Positions 24,945-32,637 of a stretch of DNA of 36,106 nt are shown here, piece after piece. Each line of letters begins with the position of its first letter. Positions within the stretch are counted from its first letter, which is position 1. The position numbers and the translations under genes were made by a program. Below the pieces are notes generated by a model that saw only the letters and a program-made list of their open reading frames with translations, ran no database searches and was not told the origin of the DNA. Origin of the DNA: Verrucomicrobiota bacterium (GTDB taxonomy: Bacteria > Verrucomicrobiota > Verrucomicrobiia > Opitutales > Opitutaceae); the NCBI GenBank assembly GCA_023457715.1, contig JAEWKR010000081.1, positions 1 to 36,106 of the forward strand, read 5' to 3'.

Positions 24945-27149
24945 TCACTCTCCCCTCGCCTCCCGCGCCAGCAGATGGGCGAACTGCCAGTCGAACCAGA
25001 AACCGAACACCGGCCCGCCGCGGGTCTGGGGGCCCCGTCGGTTTTCCTCAAGCAGTTGTTCAGCGCGCTGCAACAGCTGCGCCGCGGCGGCGTGATGCCC
25101 GAGCTGCCGCTCGGCCATGCCCTGAATGAGGCAGGCGGCAGCGGTGCGCGGCGGATTGTTGTCCTCCTGGCCCGTGCACCGACTGGCCCAGTGCACCGCG
25201 GCCGCCGGGTTGCCCGTGCGAAGTTCCCACAACGCAAGCGCCATCGCCCGCCAGGTGGTGGTAAAGCCATCCCCTTCCGCCTCGGCAGAGAGGAGCGCCG
25301 CGGCGGTCATCTCCGCGAAAGGACGCATGGACTCGGTCATCTCCTTCCCCGCGGGTCGCAGCAGGCAAATCTTGAGGACGCGGTCCGCCGAGGGAGGCAC
25401 CTGGGGAAGGTAGCGGGCCAGGGCTTCAACGCGGAACTGCTCGTACGCCGCCAGATCTCCCGACTCCAGCACGGCGGGGCCGTAGCGCAGGAGATCCAGC
25501 GTGGCGGTGTCCCACCCGTCGATCTGGTCGACCGTCAGCAGCAAACGCAGTCGCGCGGCGGCCAGCGACCAGCGGCCCTCGACGGCGTGCCACTCGCCCA
25601 GGGCCCGCAGCACGACCGCCGCCTCCACTGACGGTTCGGAGGTTGAAAGCGTGGGGACGAGGGCGTCGGCGTCGGCATACCGGTCCTGACTGATGAGATA
25701 GGAGGCCTCCGTCACGCGCTGCCTGGCCTCGGCGTCGAGTCTGAGTCGGGTTTCCTGCTGCTCCGCCTGTACGGCGCGCTGCCGGGCTTCGCGCTCCCGG
25801 AAATAAAGCCAGGTGGAGGTCGCCAGGCCGAACACGAGCGTCACCAGCACGGCGGCCGCCGCAATGAAGACGCCTCGGTTCCGGCGGACCAGCTTGCGCA
25901 GCCGGTAAACGCGCGTGGGCGGACGAGCGGTCACCGGCTCGTTGCCGAGGTACCGCTGGATGTCGACCCCGAGCCCGTTGGCGGTTTCGTACCGACGGCG
26001 GCGATCCTTCTCGAGGGCCTTCATCACGATCCAGTCGAGGTCGCCGCGGCATTCGGCGCCGAGTTGCGCGGGATGGATCCGCCGCGCCGCGGCACGCTGG
26101 GCCAGCACCTCGGGCGCGAGTCGTTTGAGCCGCTGGGAGGGCCGCGGCGGCTCCTCCTCCCGCAATTTGCGGCACATCGTGTCGAAGCCGGCGCCGCCCA
26201 GCTCCTGCATATCCAGCGGCGTGGTGCCGGTGAGGAGTTCGTAGAGGAGCACGCCGAGGCTGTAGATGTCGCTGCGCGTATCCACGTCGGTGCTGCCGCG
26301 GTCCGCCTGCTCCGGGCTCATGTAGGCGGGCGTTCCGACCAGCTGGCCGTCGCCTGTGACGAACATCCGGTCGAGGAGGCTGGTCTCCGCGGCCTTCGCG
26401 ACGCCAAAATCGATCACCTTGGGCACGGGCACGCCGTCCTGCAGGGTGACCATGATGTTCGACGGTTTGATGTCGCCATGGATCACCCCTTTCTGGTGCG
26501 CGTGCTGGATCGCGTGGCAGGTCTGGACAAAGAGGTCCAGCCGCTGGCGCGTGTCGAGCCGGTGATGGTCGCAGTAGTCGGTGATCTTCACACCCCGCAC
26601 CAGTTCCATCACGAAGTACGGTGGGCCATGCCGCGTGGCCCCGGCATCGTACACGTGCGCGATGTTGGGATGGTCCATCAGCGCGAGGGCCTGGCGCTCC
26701 GCCTCGAACCGCGCGATCACGCTTCGCGTCTCCATTCCCACCCGGATGATCTTCAGTGCCACGCGCCGGCGCACCGGCTCCTCCTGCTCCGCCTCGTAGA
26801 CCACGCCGCAGCCGCCCTCGCCGATCTTGCGCAGCAGCTTGTAGCGGCCGATGCGCGATCCGATGGGCGCCTGGCCGGGCAGGTATTCCCCGAGCGACTC
26901 GATCATGCCGGCAGAGCCGCCGGAGGCGTGCAGCGCCGCGAGCGCGGCGGTCACGGCGGTCGACGACTCCTCGAAAAAGGCCTCCGCCGCCTGCGCCGAC
27001 CGCAACAGGCCCTCCACTCGCGCGCGCAGCGCCGGGTCGTCGCCGCACACGCTGTCGAGAAACAACCGTCTCGGCTCGTCCGGCAGCGCGCGCGCGGCAT
27101 CGAAGATATCCGCGGGGTCACGCAAGGTCCTCGTGCGGGATTCGCTCAC
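24945..27149 (-). CDS. Membrane-anchored Ser/Thr protein kinase with C-terminal periplasmic helical region
   Basis: The product has 734 residues. An N-terminal region (1-95) includes FLDSVCGDDPALRARVEGLL, typical of kinases paired with ECF factors in Planctomycetes, Acidobacteria and Verrucomicrobia. The kinase domain (about 103-400) has the glycine loop IGEGGCGVVYEAE, K133 (VALKII), catalytic loop VIHGDIKPSN with D226, DFG (247-249) and GTPAYMSPEQ (272-281). HGD replaces the usual HRD, so it is a non-RD kinase. One membrane helix (about 428-450) is followed by a coiled, Arg/Glu-rich stretch and a helical, TPR-like tail (about 480-734). The protein starts at GTG. It lies downstream of the sigma factor on the same strand. 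The substrate is unknown; the neighbouring sigma factor is one candidate. Confidence 0.93.
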   Translation of the reverse strand: MSESRTRTLRDPADIFDAARALPDEPRRLFLDSVCGDDPALRARVEGLLRSAQAAEAFFEESSTAVTAALAALHASGGSAGMIESLGEYLPGQAPIGSRIGRYKLLRKIGEGGCGVVYEAEQEEPVRRRVALKIIRVGMETRSVIARFEAERQALALMDHPNIAHVYDAGATRHGPPYFVMELVRGVKITDYCDHHRLDTRQRLDLFVQTCHAIQHAHQKGVIHGDIKPSNIMVTLQDGVPVPKVIDFGVAKAAETSLLDRMFVTGDGQLVGTPAYMSPEQADRGSTDVDTRSDIYSLGVLLYELLTGTTPLDMQELGGAGFDTMCRKLREEEPPRPSQRLKRLAPEVLAQRAAARRIHPAQLGAECRGDLDWIVMKALEKDRRRRYETANGLGVDIQRYLGNEPVTARPPTRVYRLRKLVRRNRGVFIAAAAVLVTLVFGLATSTWLYFREREARQRAVQAEQQETRLRLDAEARQRVTEASYLISQDRYADADALVPTLSTSEPSVEAAVVLRALGEWHAVEGRWSLAAARLRLLLTVDQIDGWDTATLDLLRYGPAVLESGDLAAYEQFRVEALARYLPQVPPSADRVLKICLLRPAGKEMTESMRPFAEMTAAALLSAEAEGDGFTTTWRAMALALWELRTGNPAAAVHWASRCTGQEDNNPPRTAAACLIQGMAERQLGHHAAAAQLLQRAEQLLEENRRGPQTRGGPVFGFWFDWQFAHLLAREARGE

Positions 27150-27353
27150 GTGACCAGATCCGGTTTAGCCACCGAGTTCACCGAACTCCGACCCAGAGGA
27201 CACAGGGCACAATCACCCGGTTGAAACCAGGTGACGACCGTCCGAATCCCATCGTCGCAATGGCCGCCTCCGGGTCGGCTCAGTTCGGGCCTCTGTGATC
27301 TCTGTGGCAAGGGATTGGGGATTTGAGTAGATCGGATCGCACTACCCCACCGC
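27150..27353. repeat. Gap between sigma factor and kinase with CACAGAG-type inverted repeat
   Basis: It contains TTAGCCACCGAGTTCACCG and ACCCAGAGGACACAGGGCAC on one side and CCTCTGTGATCTCTGTGGCA on the other, which together form an imperfect long palindrome. The centre has CACCCGGTTGAAACCAGGTG (27214-27233), itself a short stem. Related CACAGAG sequence occurs at 35936-35965 and near 13304. No gene is present; a kinase promoter could lie here. Confidence 0.6.
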
Positions 27354-27911
27354 TCAGCCCTGGCGGCGGATGCTGTCGAAGAGCCACGCCTTGGCGTAGG
27401 ACCAGTGGCGTTCAACGGTGCGCTCGGTCACCCCCAACATTTCGGCGACCTCCTGGTTGGTGCGGCCGCCGAAAAATTTCAGCAGCACCACGCGGCCCTT
27501 CTCCGGATCCTCCTGCTGCAGACGTTCCAGCGCATCGTCGATGAGGAGGATTTTTTCGTCGGGGGTGGCCTCGGCGAGCTCGAGGGCATCGATATCGAAA
27601 CGCTGCAGATCTCCCCCGCGCTTCAGCCGGGACTTGCGGCGGGCATTCTCGATCAGGATGCGACGCATGGCCTCGGCGGCGGCGCCGAAGAAATGCGCGC
27701 GGTTCTGCCACACCTGCGCATCGTCCTTCGACAAGCGCAGCCACGCTTCATGAACCAGCGCGGTGGGCTGGAGGGTGTGTCCGGCAGGCTCGCTGGCCAT
27801 GCGCACCGCCGCATGCCGCCGCAATTCCTCGTACACCAACGGCAGCAACTCGGCCGACGCGTGCCGGTCACCGCGTCCGCAGGCCTGCAGCAGGACGGTG
27901 ATCTCAGACAT
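27354..27911 (-). CDS. ECF-subfamily RNA polymerase sigma factor (Sig-70_X6 / TIGR02999 type)
   Basis: The product has 185 residues. Region 2 covers about 1-95 (LLPLVYEELRRHAAVRMASE, LQPTALVHEAWLRL, FFGAAAEAMRRILIENARRK). A linker rich in Asp/Glu follows, then region 4 with RVVLLKFFGGRTNQEVAEML and GVTERTVERHWSYAKAWL, the helix-turn-helix that reads the -35 element. These are the hallmarks of the subfamily usually found beside Ser/Thr kinases. No anti-sigma gene is present, so control by the adjacent kinase is plausible (inference). The start at MSEITVLLQ fits the family, but an ATG 33 codons upstream (28010) is also preceded by a C/T-rich leader and cannot be excluded. Targets might include the flanking carbohydrate genes; nothing in the sequence proves it. 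Confidence 0.93.
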   Translation of the reverse strand: MSEITVLLQACGRGDRHASAELLPLVYEELRRHAAVRMASEPAGHTLQPTALVHEAWLRLSKDDAQVWQNRAHFFGAAAEAMRRILIENARRKSRLKRGGDLQRFDIDALELAEATPDEKILLIDDALERLQQEDPEKGRVVLLKFFGGRTNQEVAEMLGVTERTVERHWSYAKAWLFDSIRRQG

Positions 27912-28178
27912 CGCCGGCGGGGCGAAGGCCGGCCGATCCTCGATGGCATCGGACAAAGGGCGGGCACAGGGCCCCGGCATAGGAAGATCGGAGAATCCGT
28001 AGGGACTCATAGTGGGGTGGATGAACCGAAAGGGCAGCCGGCGGGAGACGGACGGGGGGAACCGGTGCCGCGAAGTTACCGGAGAAACCGGGACGCACAA
28101 TGTCGCCCTCCATGACCGTTAGGGAGGCGCCGAAACGAGGCGTTCCGATCTGAAGCGCGCTGCCGCGCCGGCTCCAAC

Positions 28179-28616
28179 TCAGCGGGTCTGGACGTCGGAG
28201 GATGCCGGCATCGCTGCCACCACGCGGCGCCGGCCGGTGCCGAGACGGGCACCGAGGATTGCCGCCAGCGGCACCACCACGAGCGCCACGGGCCAGAACC
28301 AGAGCGGATGCGGCAGCGTGACCAGATTGGCAACAGCTCCGACGATGACCAGGCAGCCGGCGACCAGGCCCGGCCACGCCTTGCGCGCCACCGTGGCGGC
28401 GACCCAGGCCCCCGCAAACGCGCCGACCGTCCAGGCAACGGCCACGCTCACCAGGGAACCCAGCGGAACCTGCGCCATCGCGGCCGCGGCAGTTTCGCGA
28501 TTGGTGAAATCCAGACCCGTCGGCCAGGGCCAGATCTGGCGGCTGGCGAGTTCGATGGCCATGATGACAGCGAAGGCGGCGGCAATGCCGGCAATCATTC
28601 CGAGAACAGTTTTCAT
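28179..28616 (-). CDS. Small hypothetical membrane protein with four predicted helices
   Basis: The product has 145 residues with hydrophobic segments at about 4-24, 50-72, 80-100 and 105-125, a loop containing the short motif FTNRETAAAAMAQVP and a polar tail ending SSDVQTR. Small proteins of this general pattern are widespread and uncharacterised. The frame has GC-rich third positions and an ATG start, with repeats directly upstream, which supports a real gene. It is 267 bases upstream of the sigma factor on the same strand. No function can be assigned. Confidence 0.7.
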   Translation of the reverse strand: MKTVLGMIAGIAAAFAVIMAIELASRQIWPWPTGLDFTNRETAAAAMAQVPLGSLVSVAVAWTVGAFAGAWVAATVARKAWPGLVAGCLVIVGAVANLVTLPHPLWFWPVALVVVPLAAILGARLGTGRRRVVAAMPASSDVQTR

Positions 28617-28629
28617 GCGGGGAAGGGAT

Positions 28630-28678
28630 GGGTCTGGGGTCTAGGGTGTAGGGTCCGGGGTCTGGGGTCCAGGGTGGT
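28630..28678. repeat. Seven heptamers of GGGTCTG type
   Basis: The units are GGGTCTG, GGGTCTA, GGGTGTA, GGGTCCG, GGGTCTG, GGGTCCA and GGGTGGT, in unbroken 7-base register. They begin 13 bases upstream of the ATG of the small membrane protein (minus strand). Only GGGT is constant, so the period is better conserved than the sequence. Confidence 0.9.
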
Positions 28679-28881
28679 TAGGATCCGGGATCGTGAGAGG
28701 CAACGGGTGCGAGGGGGCGTTGGTAACGGTCGGCCATCTGGTATAACCCGTCGGTGTCGCCGAGCCGCGCACGGAGCCGCGTCTGGTTTAACGAGAGGAA
28801 CTGACCGCACTTCAACGCGAGGGGTATCGCGTGCCCATGGTTATACAGGTTAAATGCCGTCGTCCAGCCCGGCTGCGCCGC
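28678..28881 (-). other. Open frame without a start codon, possible gene remnant
   Basis: On the minus strand the frame ending at the TAA (28678-28680) reads QPGWTTAFNLYNHGHAIPLA, then ALKCGQFLSLNQTRLRARLG, then DTDGLYQMADRYQRPLA and a short tail. The residues look protein-like although this DNA is relatively AT-rich, where chance stops are more likely. There is no ATG, GTG or TTG at a sensible place. The frame runs upstream through heptamer repeats to the GH105 stop. It could be a decayed gene cut by a repeat, or chance. Confidence 0.3.
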
Positions 28882-28887
28882 ATTTTT

Positions 28888-28949
28888 GATTTCAGATTTG
28901 TCCCATTTGAAATCTGAAATCTGTGATCTGAAATCCCGGCGTCGCCGGG
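28888..28949. repeat. Heptamer palindrome plus GC hairpin after the GH105 gene
   Basis: GATTTCAGATTT (28888-28899) faces AAATCTGAAATC (28910-28921), and further CTGTGAT and CTGAAAT units continue the 7-base register to 28934. A tight stem CCCGGCG-T-CGCCGGG (28935-28949) follows, one base from the GH105 stop codon. On the minus strand this stem comes first after the stop. With no T-run it is only a weak terminator candidate. Confidence 0.75.
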
Positions 28950-28950
28950 G

Positions 28951-30339
28951 CTACTGGTGCTCGTGGTAATTGGTTTTCCCGCCCTGGGGCACGTAATGGT
29001 AGGTGCGAAGCTTCACCTCGATCTTGAAGGCCGGGTTTTTCAGCATCCTCAGCATTTCCGTGCCGGCGAGCAGGACGGGACCGTACCCGTGCAGCGCGTC
29101 GACACTGGCCGGGCGGTTATAGTAGTAAATGTGATCGCTCGCAAAGGTGGTACCGACACAGGTGCCTTCGACCTGCCCCCGGGCATTGACCTTCGTGGAC
29201 AGCCCCACCCACCCCGCCTGAGCGATCGAGCCATAGGTGGTGGGGCTGATCCAACCTTGGTTCACGGCATGCGCGATGCCGTACACGAACATGGCCGTGG
29301 CGGAGGTTTCGAGGTACGAGTCGTTCCGGTCGAGCATCTGATGCCACAGACCGGTGCCGGACTGATACTGGGCGACGCCGCGCAGCAGCGCCCGCAGCTG
29401 CTTCATCACCGGATCGTAGCCCGGATGGTCCTTCGGCAAGACATCGAGGAGGTCACAGATGGCGAGGACGGCCCAACCATTGGCCCGGCCCCAGTAGAAA
29501 TGCGGGGCATCCGGGTGGTTGGCGTTCCAGCCATGCGTGTAGAGGCCGAGCTGCGGATTAAACTGGCGCTGCGACATCTGCAGCACCTGCCGGACGGCAT
29601 CGTCGTACCAGACGCGGTCGCCGGTCAGCCGACCCATCTCGGCGAGGGCGGGAATCGACATGTAGAAGTCGTCGACCCACAGCGACTCCGCCTGGGGCCG
29701 CTGGCGGGCCAGGGTGCCGTCGCTCAGGCGGAATTGTTGCTTCGCGATGTACTGGCTCCAGATGTCGATCACCTCCTTCAGATCGGGTCCGACCTTCGCC
29801 TGGCGCGCGCGGATCAGCGCCGCGCACATCGATCCGCTGTCGTCGAGCGCGCGCGGCTCCAGGATGGAGCGCAGTCCGTTGCGGTCGGTGCCGTGCCGGG
29901 CGGCGATGCTGCGGAAGTACGGCAGGACCTTGGCGATAAACTCGGTTTGCCGACGGGTAAACTCCGCGAATTTCGCGTCACCCGTAACCTCCGTGGCCCG
30001 GAGCATTCCCGAGTGCACGACCCCCATTTCATAGGCCAGGGGGTTGAACTGCGCCGGACCGCGGTCGAGGATCGCGGTCTCGACGGGACGTGAGAAGTCC
30101 GTGATCTCCTCGCGCGACTTCGCGTCGATGACGCGAGTCTGCACCACGTTGTCCAGGTAGCCGCGCACGCGGTGCAGGACTTCGACGATCTCCGCCTCGG
30201 TGGGCAGCTGATAAGGGACCGGATAGGTCGGTTCGCCCGCGTCGTTGGGATTCTTGTTGTCACGATTGCGGAACGGACCATCGGCGAACACCGCCGACGC
30301 GAAGCAGGCCAGGGCAAGGAGGCAGGACGTAAGGCGCAT
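28951..30339 (-). CDS. GH105 unsaturated (rhamno)galacturonyl hydrolase, secreted
   Basis: The product has 462 residues with a signal peptide (MRLTSCLLALACFASAVFAD). The (alpha/alpha)6-barrel signatures of YteR/YesR-type enzymes are present: ALDDSGSM (164-171, matching the Asp that helps hydrate the double bond), SLWVDDFYMSIPALAEMG with the general acid Asp in WVDD (221-224), YWGRANGWAV (282-291) and SYLETSATAMFVYG (341-354). It removes the 4,5-unsaturated uronate that lyases leave on rhamnogalacturonan or other oligosaccharides, feeding KduI. It follows the six-hairpin glycosidase-like gene by 65 bases on the same strand. The start is set by the signal peptide and the hexamer leader; the longer frame upstream runs through repeat and the preceding gene. 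Confidence 0.93.
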   Translation of the reverse strand: MRLTSCLLALACFASAVFADGPFRNRDNKNPNDAGEPTYPVPYQLPTEAEIVEVLHRVRGYLDNVVQTRVIDAKSREEITDFSRPVETAILDRGPAQFNPLAYEMGVVHSGMLRATEVTGDAKFAEFTRRQTEFIAKVLPYFRSIAARHGTDRNGLRSILEPRALDDSGSMCAALIRARQAKVGPDLKEVIDIWSQYIAKQQFRLSDGTLARQRPQAESLWVDDFYMSIPALAEMGRLTGDRVWYDDAVRQVLQMSQRQFNPQLGLYTHGWNANHPDAPHFYWGRANGWAVLAICDLLDVLPKDHPGYDPVMKQLRALLRGVAQYQSGTGLWHQMLDRNDSYLETSATAMFVYGIAHAVNQGWISPTTYGSIAQAGWVGLSTKVNARGQVEGTCVGTTFASDHIYYYNRPASVDALHGYGPVLLAGTEMLRMLKNPAFKIEVKLRTYHYVPQGGKTNYHEHQ

Positions 30340-30352
30340 GAGGAAAGGGAAA

Positions 30353-30400
30353 GTGAAGGTGAGGGTGAAAGTGAAAGTGAGGGTGAGGGTGAGGGTGAAA
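30353..30400 (-). repeat. Eight pyrimidine-rich hexamers in the GH105 leader
   Basis: Read on the coding (minus) strand the units are CACTTT or CACCCT variants repeated eight times with no interruption (plus strand GTGAAR/GTGAGG). They fill most of the 65 bases between the upstream stop codon and the GH105 start, ending 13 bases before the ATG. Same unit count and placement as in front of kduI (15111-15158). Confidence 0.85.
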
Positions 30401-30404
30401 GTGG

Positions 30405-32543
30405 CTAGGGCAGGCGGTGGAGACCTTCGTGGCGGACGACCCAGGTGCCGTCCTGCGGGAAACCGGGGGCATGGTGGGCAGGGCCGTCGTCCCAACCGGC
30501 GGCCATCATCGCCACGGCGGCGAGAAGCGCGCCGTTGCCGGGAAGGTAAACCGGAAGGTCCTCGCGCTGGCGATTGTGGCCATTGGGGGTGTAGCTGTTG
30601 TTGGGACTGTCGGATTTGAGCAGGACATCGACCGCATCCCGCGGCCGGCCGAGCCGGGCGGCGGTCATCGCAATCATCGGATAATCCCACCCCCAGATCT
30701 TCGCCTCCCAGTCCCAACGCTGCAGCACCGCGTCGAGGGTGCGGTGCATGGTGGGAAGGTCCACGAGATCCCCCGGCAGCTGCCCGAACGCCATGAGGAA
30801 CGAAGGGTGATCGTGGCGACTCTCCGGGTTGTCCCAGGTGTCGGGCACCGATTCGATCGCGACGTAGCGGCCGTCCTTCTGCGGCAGGCGCGCGATGTGG
30901 GCGATGCACCGCTCCCACGCGGGATGCGGCGGGAGGCCCGCGCGCCGGCGCCACTCCAGCGCGATCTTGAGGCCGCGCACCCAGTAGCTCAGCTCGTAGG
31001 TCGGGTTCATGCTCGTCGCCTGGTCATAAATCTCCTGTGCGATCCAGAGCGGAGGGCCGAGATTGTAACGCTGCCGCGCCTCGTCCCAATGGAGCATGGA
31101 GGCCAGGCACTCTGCCGTCTCCTCCACCAGCGCCTGGTAACGCTGCAGGGTCGCGGGCGTGGGAAGGTTGCGATACAGGAGTTCGGCGAGATGAATCGGA
31201 TGCGGCTGGTTCCAAACGATCAGGGGGTTGCCGCCCGGACTTTCCCGACCGTCCGGACCGATCATCTTCGGCCAGCGGGCGCCGCGGAGCCCCCGTTCCA
31301 CCGCGAGACGGCGCGCGATCGGCAGAGCCTGCGCATACCAGTCGAGGTTTCGACCCAGGTAGGCATCACGCCCCCACAAGGCGAAATGGGCCGCGTGCCA
31401 CCAGATCATCTCGGTGTGGTGCTTGCCGAACCAGGAGTTGAGCGTGAGGCCGGTCTCCTGGGGCGGGAAATCGCCGGCGAACTGGAGCGCCGTCAGGTAT
31501 TGCGAAAGGACCACGCGACGCTCCAACTCGGGCGCGCGCGGATCGCGGCTGCCGGAGAAGTCGATCGCGCCGCCGCTTTGCCAGAACCGCGGCCAGTGCT
31601 CGGCGCTGGCCGCGTACACCCCGTCTGCCGGGGCGGGGACCGCACCCACCCGGCTGAAGCGGACGGAGAACGCCAGGGTGTCCCCGGCGCGGGCGGCGAG
31701 CCGGTAAGCGTGCGCCCCGGCCGGTTCCACCCGCCACGGTGACACGGCCAGCACGTCGACCACGTAGCGGCTGTCGTCGCGGCGGTGCTCGAGCCGGAGG
31801 GCGCGGTCCGAACGGGCGAGTTCGCGCGTCTCATGCGACTCCGGAGCCGACCAGTCGAGCGGCGGGTTGTTCTTGACCGCCAGATCATGTCCCCGCGGGA
31901 GCGCGAGCCGCACACCCAGGCGACCTTCCGCGACGTGCGGGGAACGCACGGTGATCGCAAGGGTATCCTCCGCGGGATGACACGCCACGCGGACCTCGAC
32001 GGGCCGGCCGGCCAGCCGGTAGCGCGTGGTGACCAGGCCGGACCAGAGGTCGAGCGCCTGCTCGAGGTCGGTCAGCGCCGCGGGCTCCAGCGTCATGCCG
32101 TCCGCGCCCGGCGCGAACTCGAGCGCGAACTGCGGGAGAGGCTGCGGGTGCGGATTGCGCCGAAGGTACACCCCGGCGGGATGATTCTGCTGGGTCGGGT
32201 AGCCAACGGTCCGCCCGTAGGCGGGGAAGGGGCGATGCGTATCCGCCAGCGTGTGACCCTGCGGGTTGGGTTCGGTGTGCCACAGCCACCGCGCCTGGGT
32301 TTCCGTGGCAATACCCTGCCGGTGGTAGAGCGCGGAAATGGTCTGCAGCCCGCTCGCATCCACGGTGAAGGCGAAGCCGCCGTTGCCGACCGACAGCGGG
32401 GCCCAGGGATCCACGGTGGTGATCCTGGGGTTGTGCCGCGTGACGAGGGCGCGCCGGTCGATCGGAGTCGCCGCGCCGGCCGGCGCAGCGACAAGGACGC
32501 CGGCGACGACGAGGACCAGGACGCGAAACAGGGGGGAACGCAT
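30405..32543 (-). CDS. Secreted six-hairpin glycosidase-like protein (GH65/GH95-like, family unassigned)
   Basis: The product has 712 residues with a signal peptide (MRSPLFRVLVLVVAGVLVAAPAGAA... cleavage near 24). The mature N-terminus, RHNPRITTVDPWAPLSVGNG followed by GFAFTVDASGLQT, is the beta-sandwich opening seen in GH65- and GH95-like proteins. The second half is an (alpha/alpha)6 toroid with LNSWFGKHHTEMIWWHAAHF, ALWGRDAYLGRN, IVWNQPHPIHLAELLYR and WGWDYPMIAMTAARLG. Candidate acids are the Glu in KHHTEMIWW and the Asp/Glu residues around WDWEAKIWGWD; the true pair cannot be fixed by eye. Context with GH105 points to a pectic or rhamnogalacturonan side-chain sugar. It might be a rhamnosidase, fucosidase or galactosidase. 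Two genes of one operon with GH105. Confidence 0.8.
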   Translation of the reverse strand: MRSPLFRVLVLVVAGVLVAAPAGAATPIDRRALVTRHNPRITTVDPWAPLSVGNGGFAFTVDASGLQTISALYHRQGIATETQARWLWHTEPNPQGHTLADTHRPFPAYGRTVGYPTQQNHPAGVYLRRNPHPQPLPQFALEFAPGADGMTLEPAALTDLEQALDLWSGLVTTRYRLAGRPVEVRVACHPAEDTLAITVRSPHVAEGRLGVRLALPRGHDLAVKNNPPLDWSAPESHETRELARSDRALRLEHRRDDSRYVVDVLAVSPWRVEPAGAHAYRLAARAGDTLAFSVRFSRVGAVPAPADGVYAASAEHWPRFWQSGGAIDFSGSRDPRAPELERRVVLSQYLTALQFAGDFPPQETGLTLNSWFGKHHTEMIWWHAAHFALWGRDAYLGRNLDWYAQALPIARRLAVERGLRGARWPKMIGPDGRESPGGNPLIVWNQPHPIHLAELLYRNLPTPATLQRYQALVEETAECLASMLHWDEARQRYNLGPPLWIAQEIYDQATSMNPTYELSYWVRGLKIALEWRRRAGLPPHPAWERCIAHIARLPQKDGRYVAIESVPDTWDNPESRHDHPSFLMAFGQLPGDLVDLPTMHRTLDAVLQRWDWEAKIWGWDYPMIAMTAARLGRPRDAVDVLLKSDSPNNSYTPNGHNRQREDLPVYLPGNGALLAAVAMMAAGWDDGPAHHAPGFPQDGTWVVRHEGLHRLP

Positions 32544-32637
32544 GGACGCGGGGGCGGGGGCCGAGACCCTCCGCCACCTTTCGCGCCGGCGCAACCGTAA
32601 AAAAGGACACGTGTCCGTGAGATCGATCCCGCGTGCC

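Noticed and set aside
25426..27048. 540-residue open frame on the minus strand in another frame
   Set aside because: Out-of-frame shadow of the Ser/Thr kinase; Arg/Gly/Ala-rich with no kinase motif.
27912..28010. 33-residue N-terminal extension of the sigma factor
   Set aside because: Possible, since the ATG at 28010 has a C/T-rich leader, but the added Pro/Ala-rich residues precede the usual family start; kept as an alternative only.
28740..28870. Possible structured RNA between heptamer blocks
   Set aside because: A few short stems (for example CGCGAGGGGTATCGCG) are visible but no tRNA, tmRNA, RNase P or riboswitch signature was recognised.
30340..30954. 205-codon upstream extension of the GH105 gene
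   Set aside because: It overlaps the preceding glycosidase gene and reads the hexamer repeat as TLTLTFTFT; the ATG at 30339 gives a clean signal peptide.
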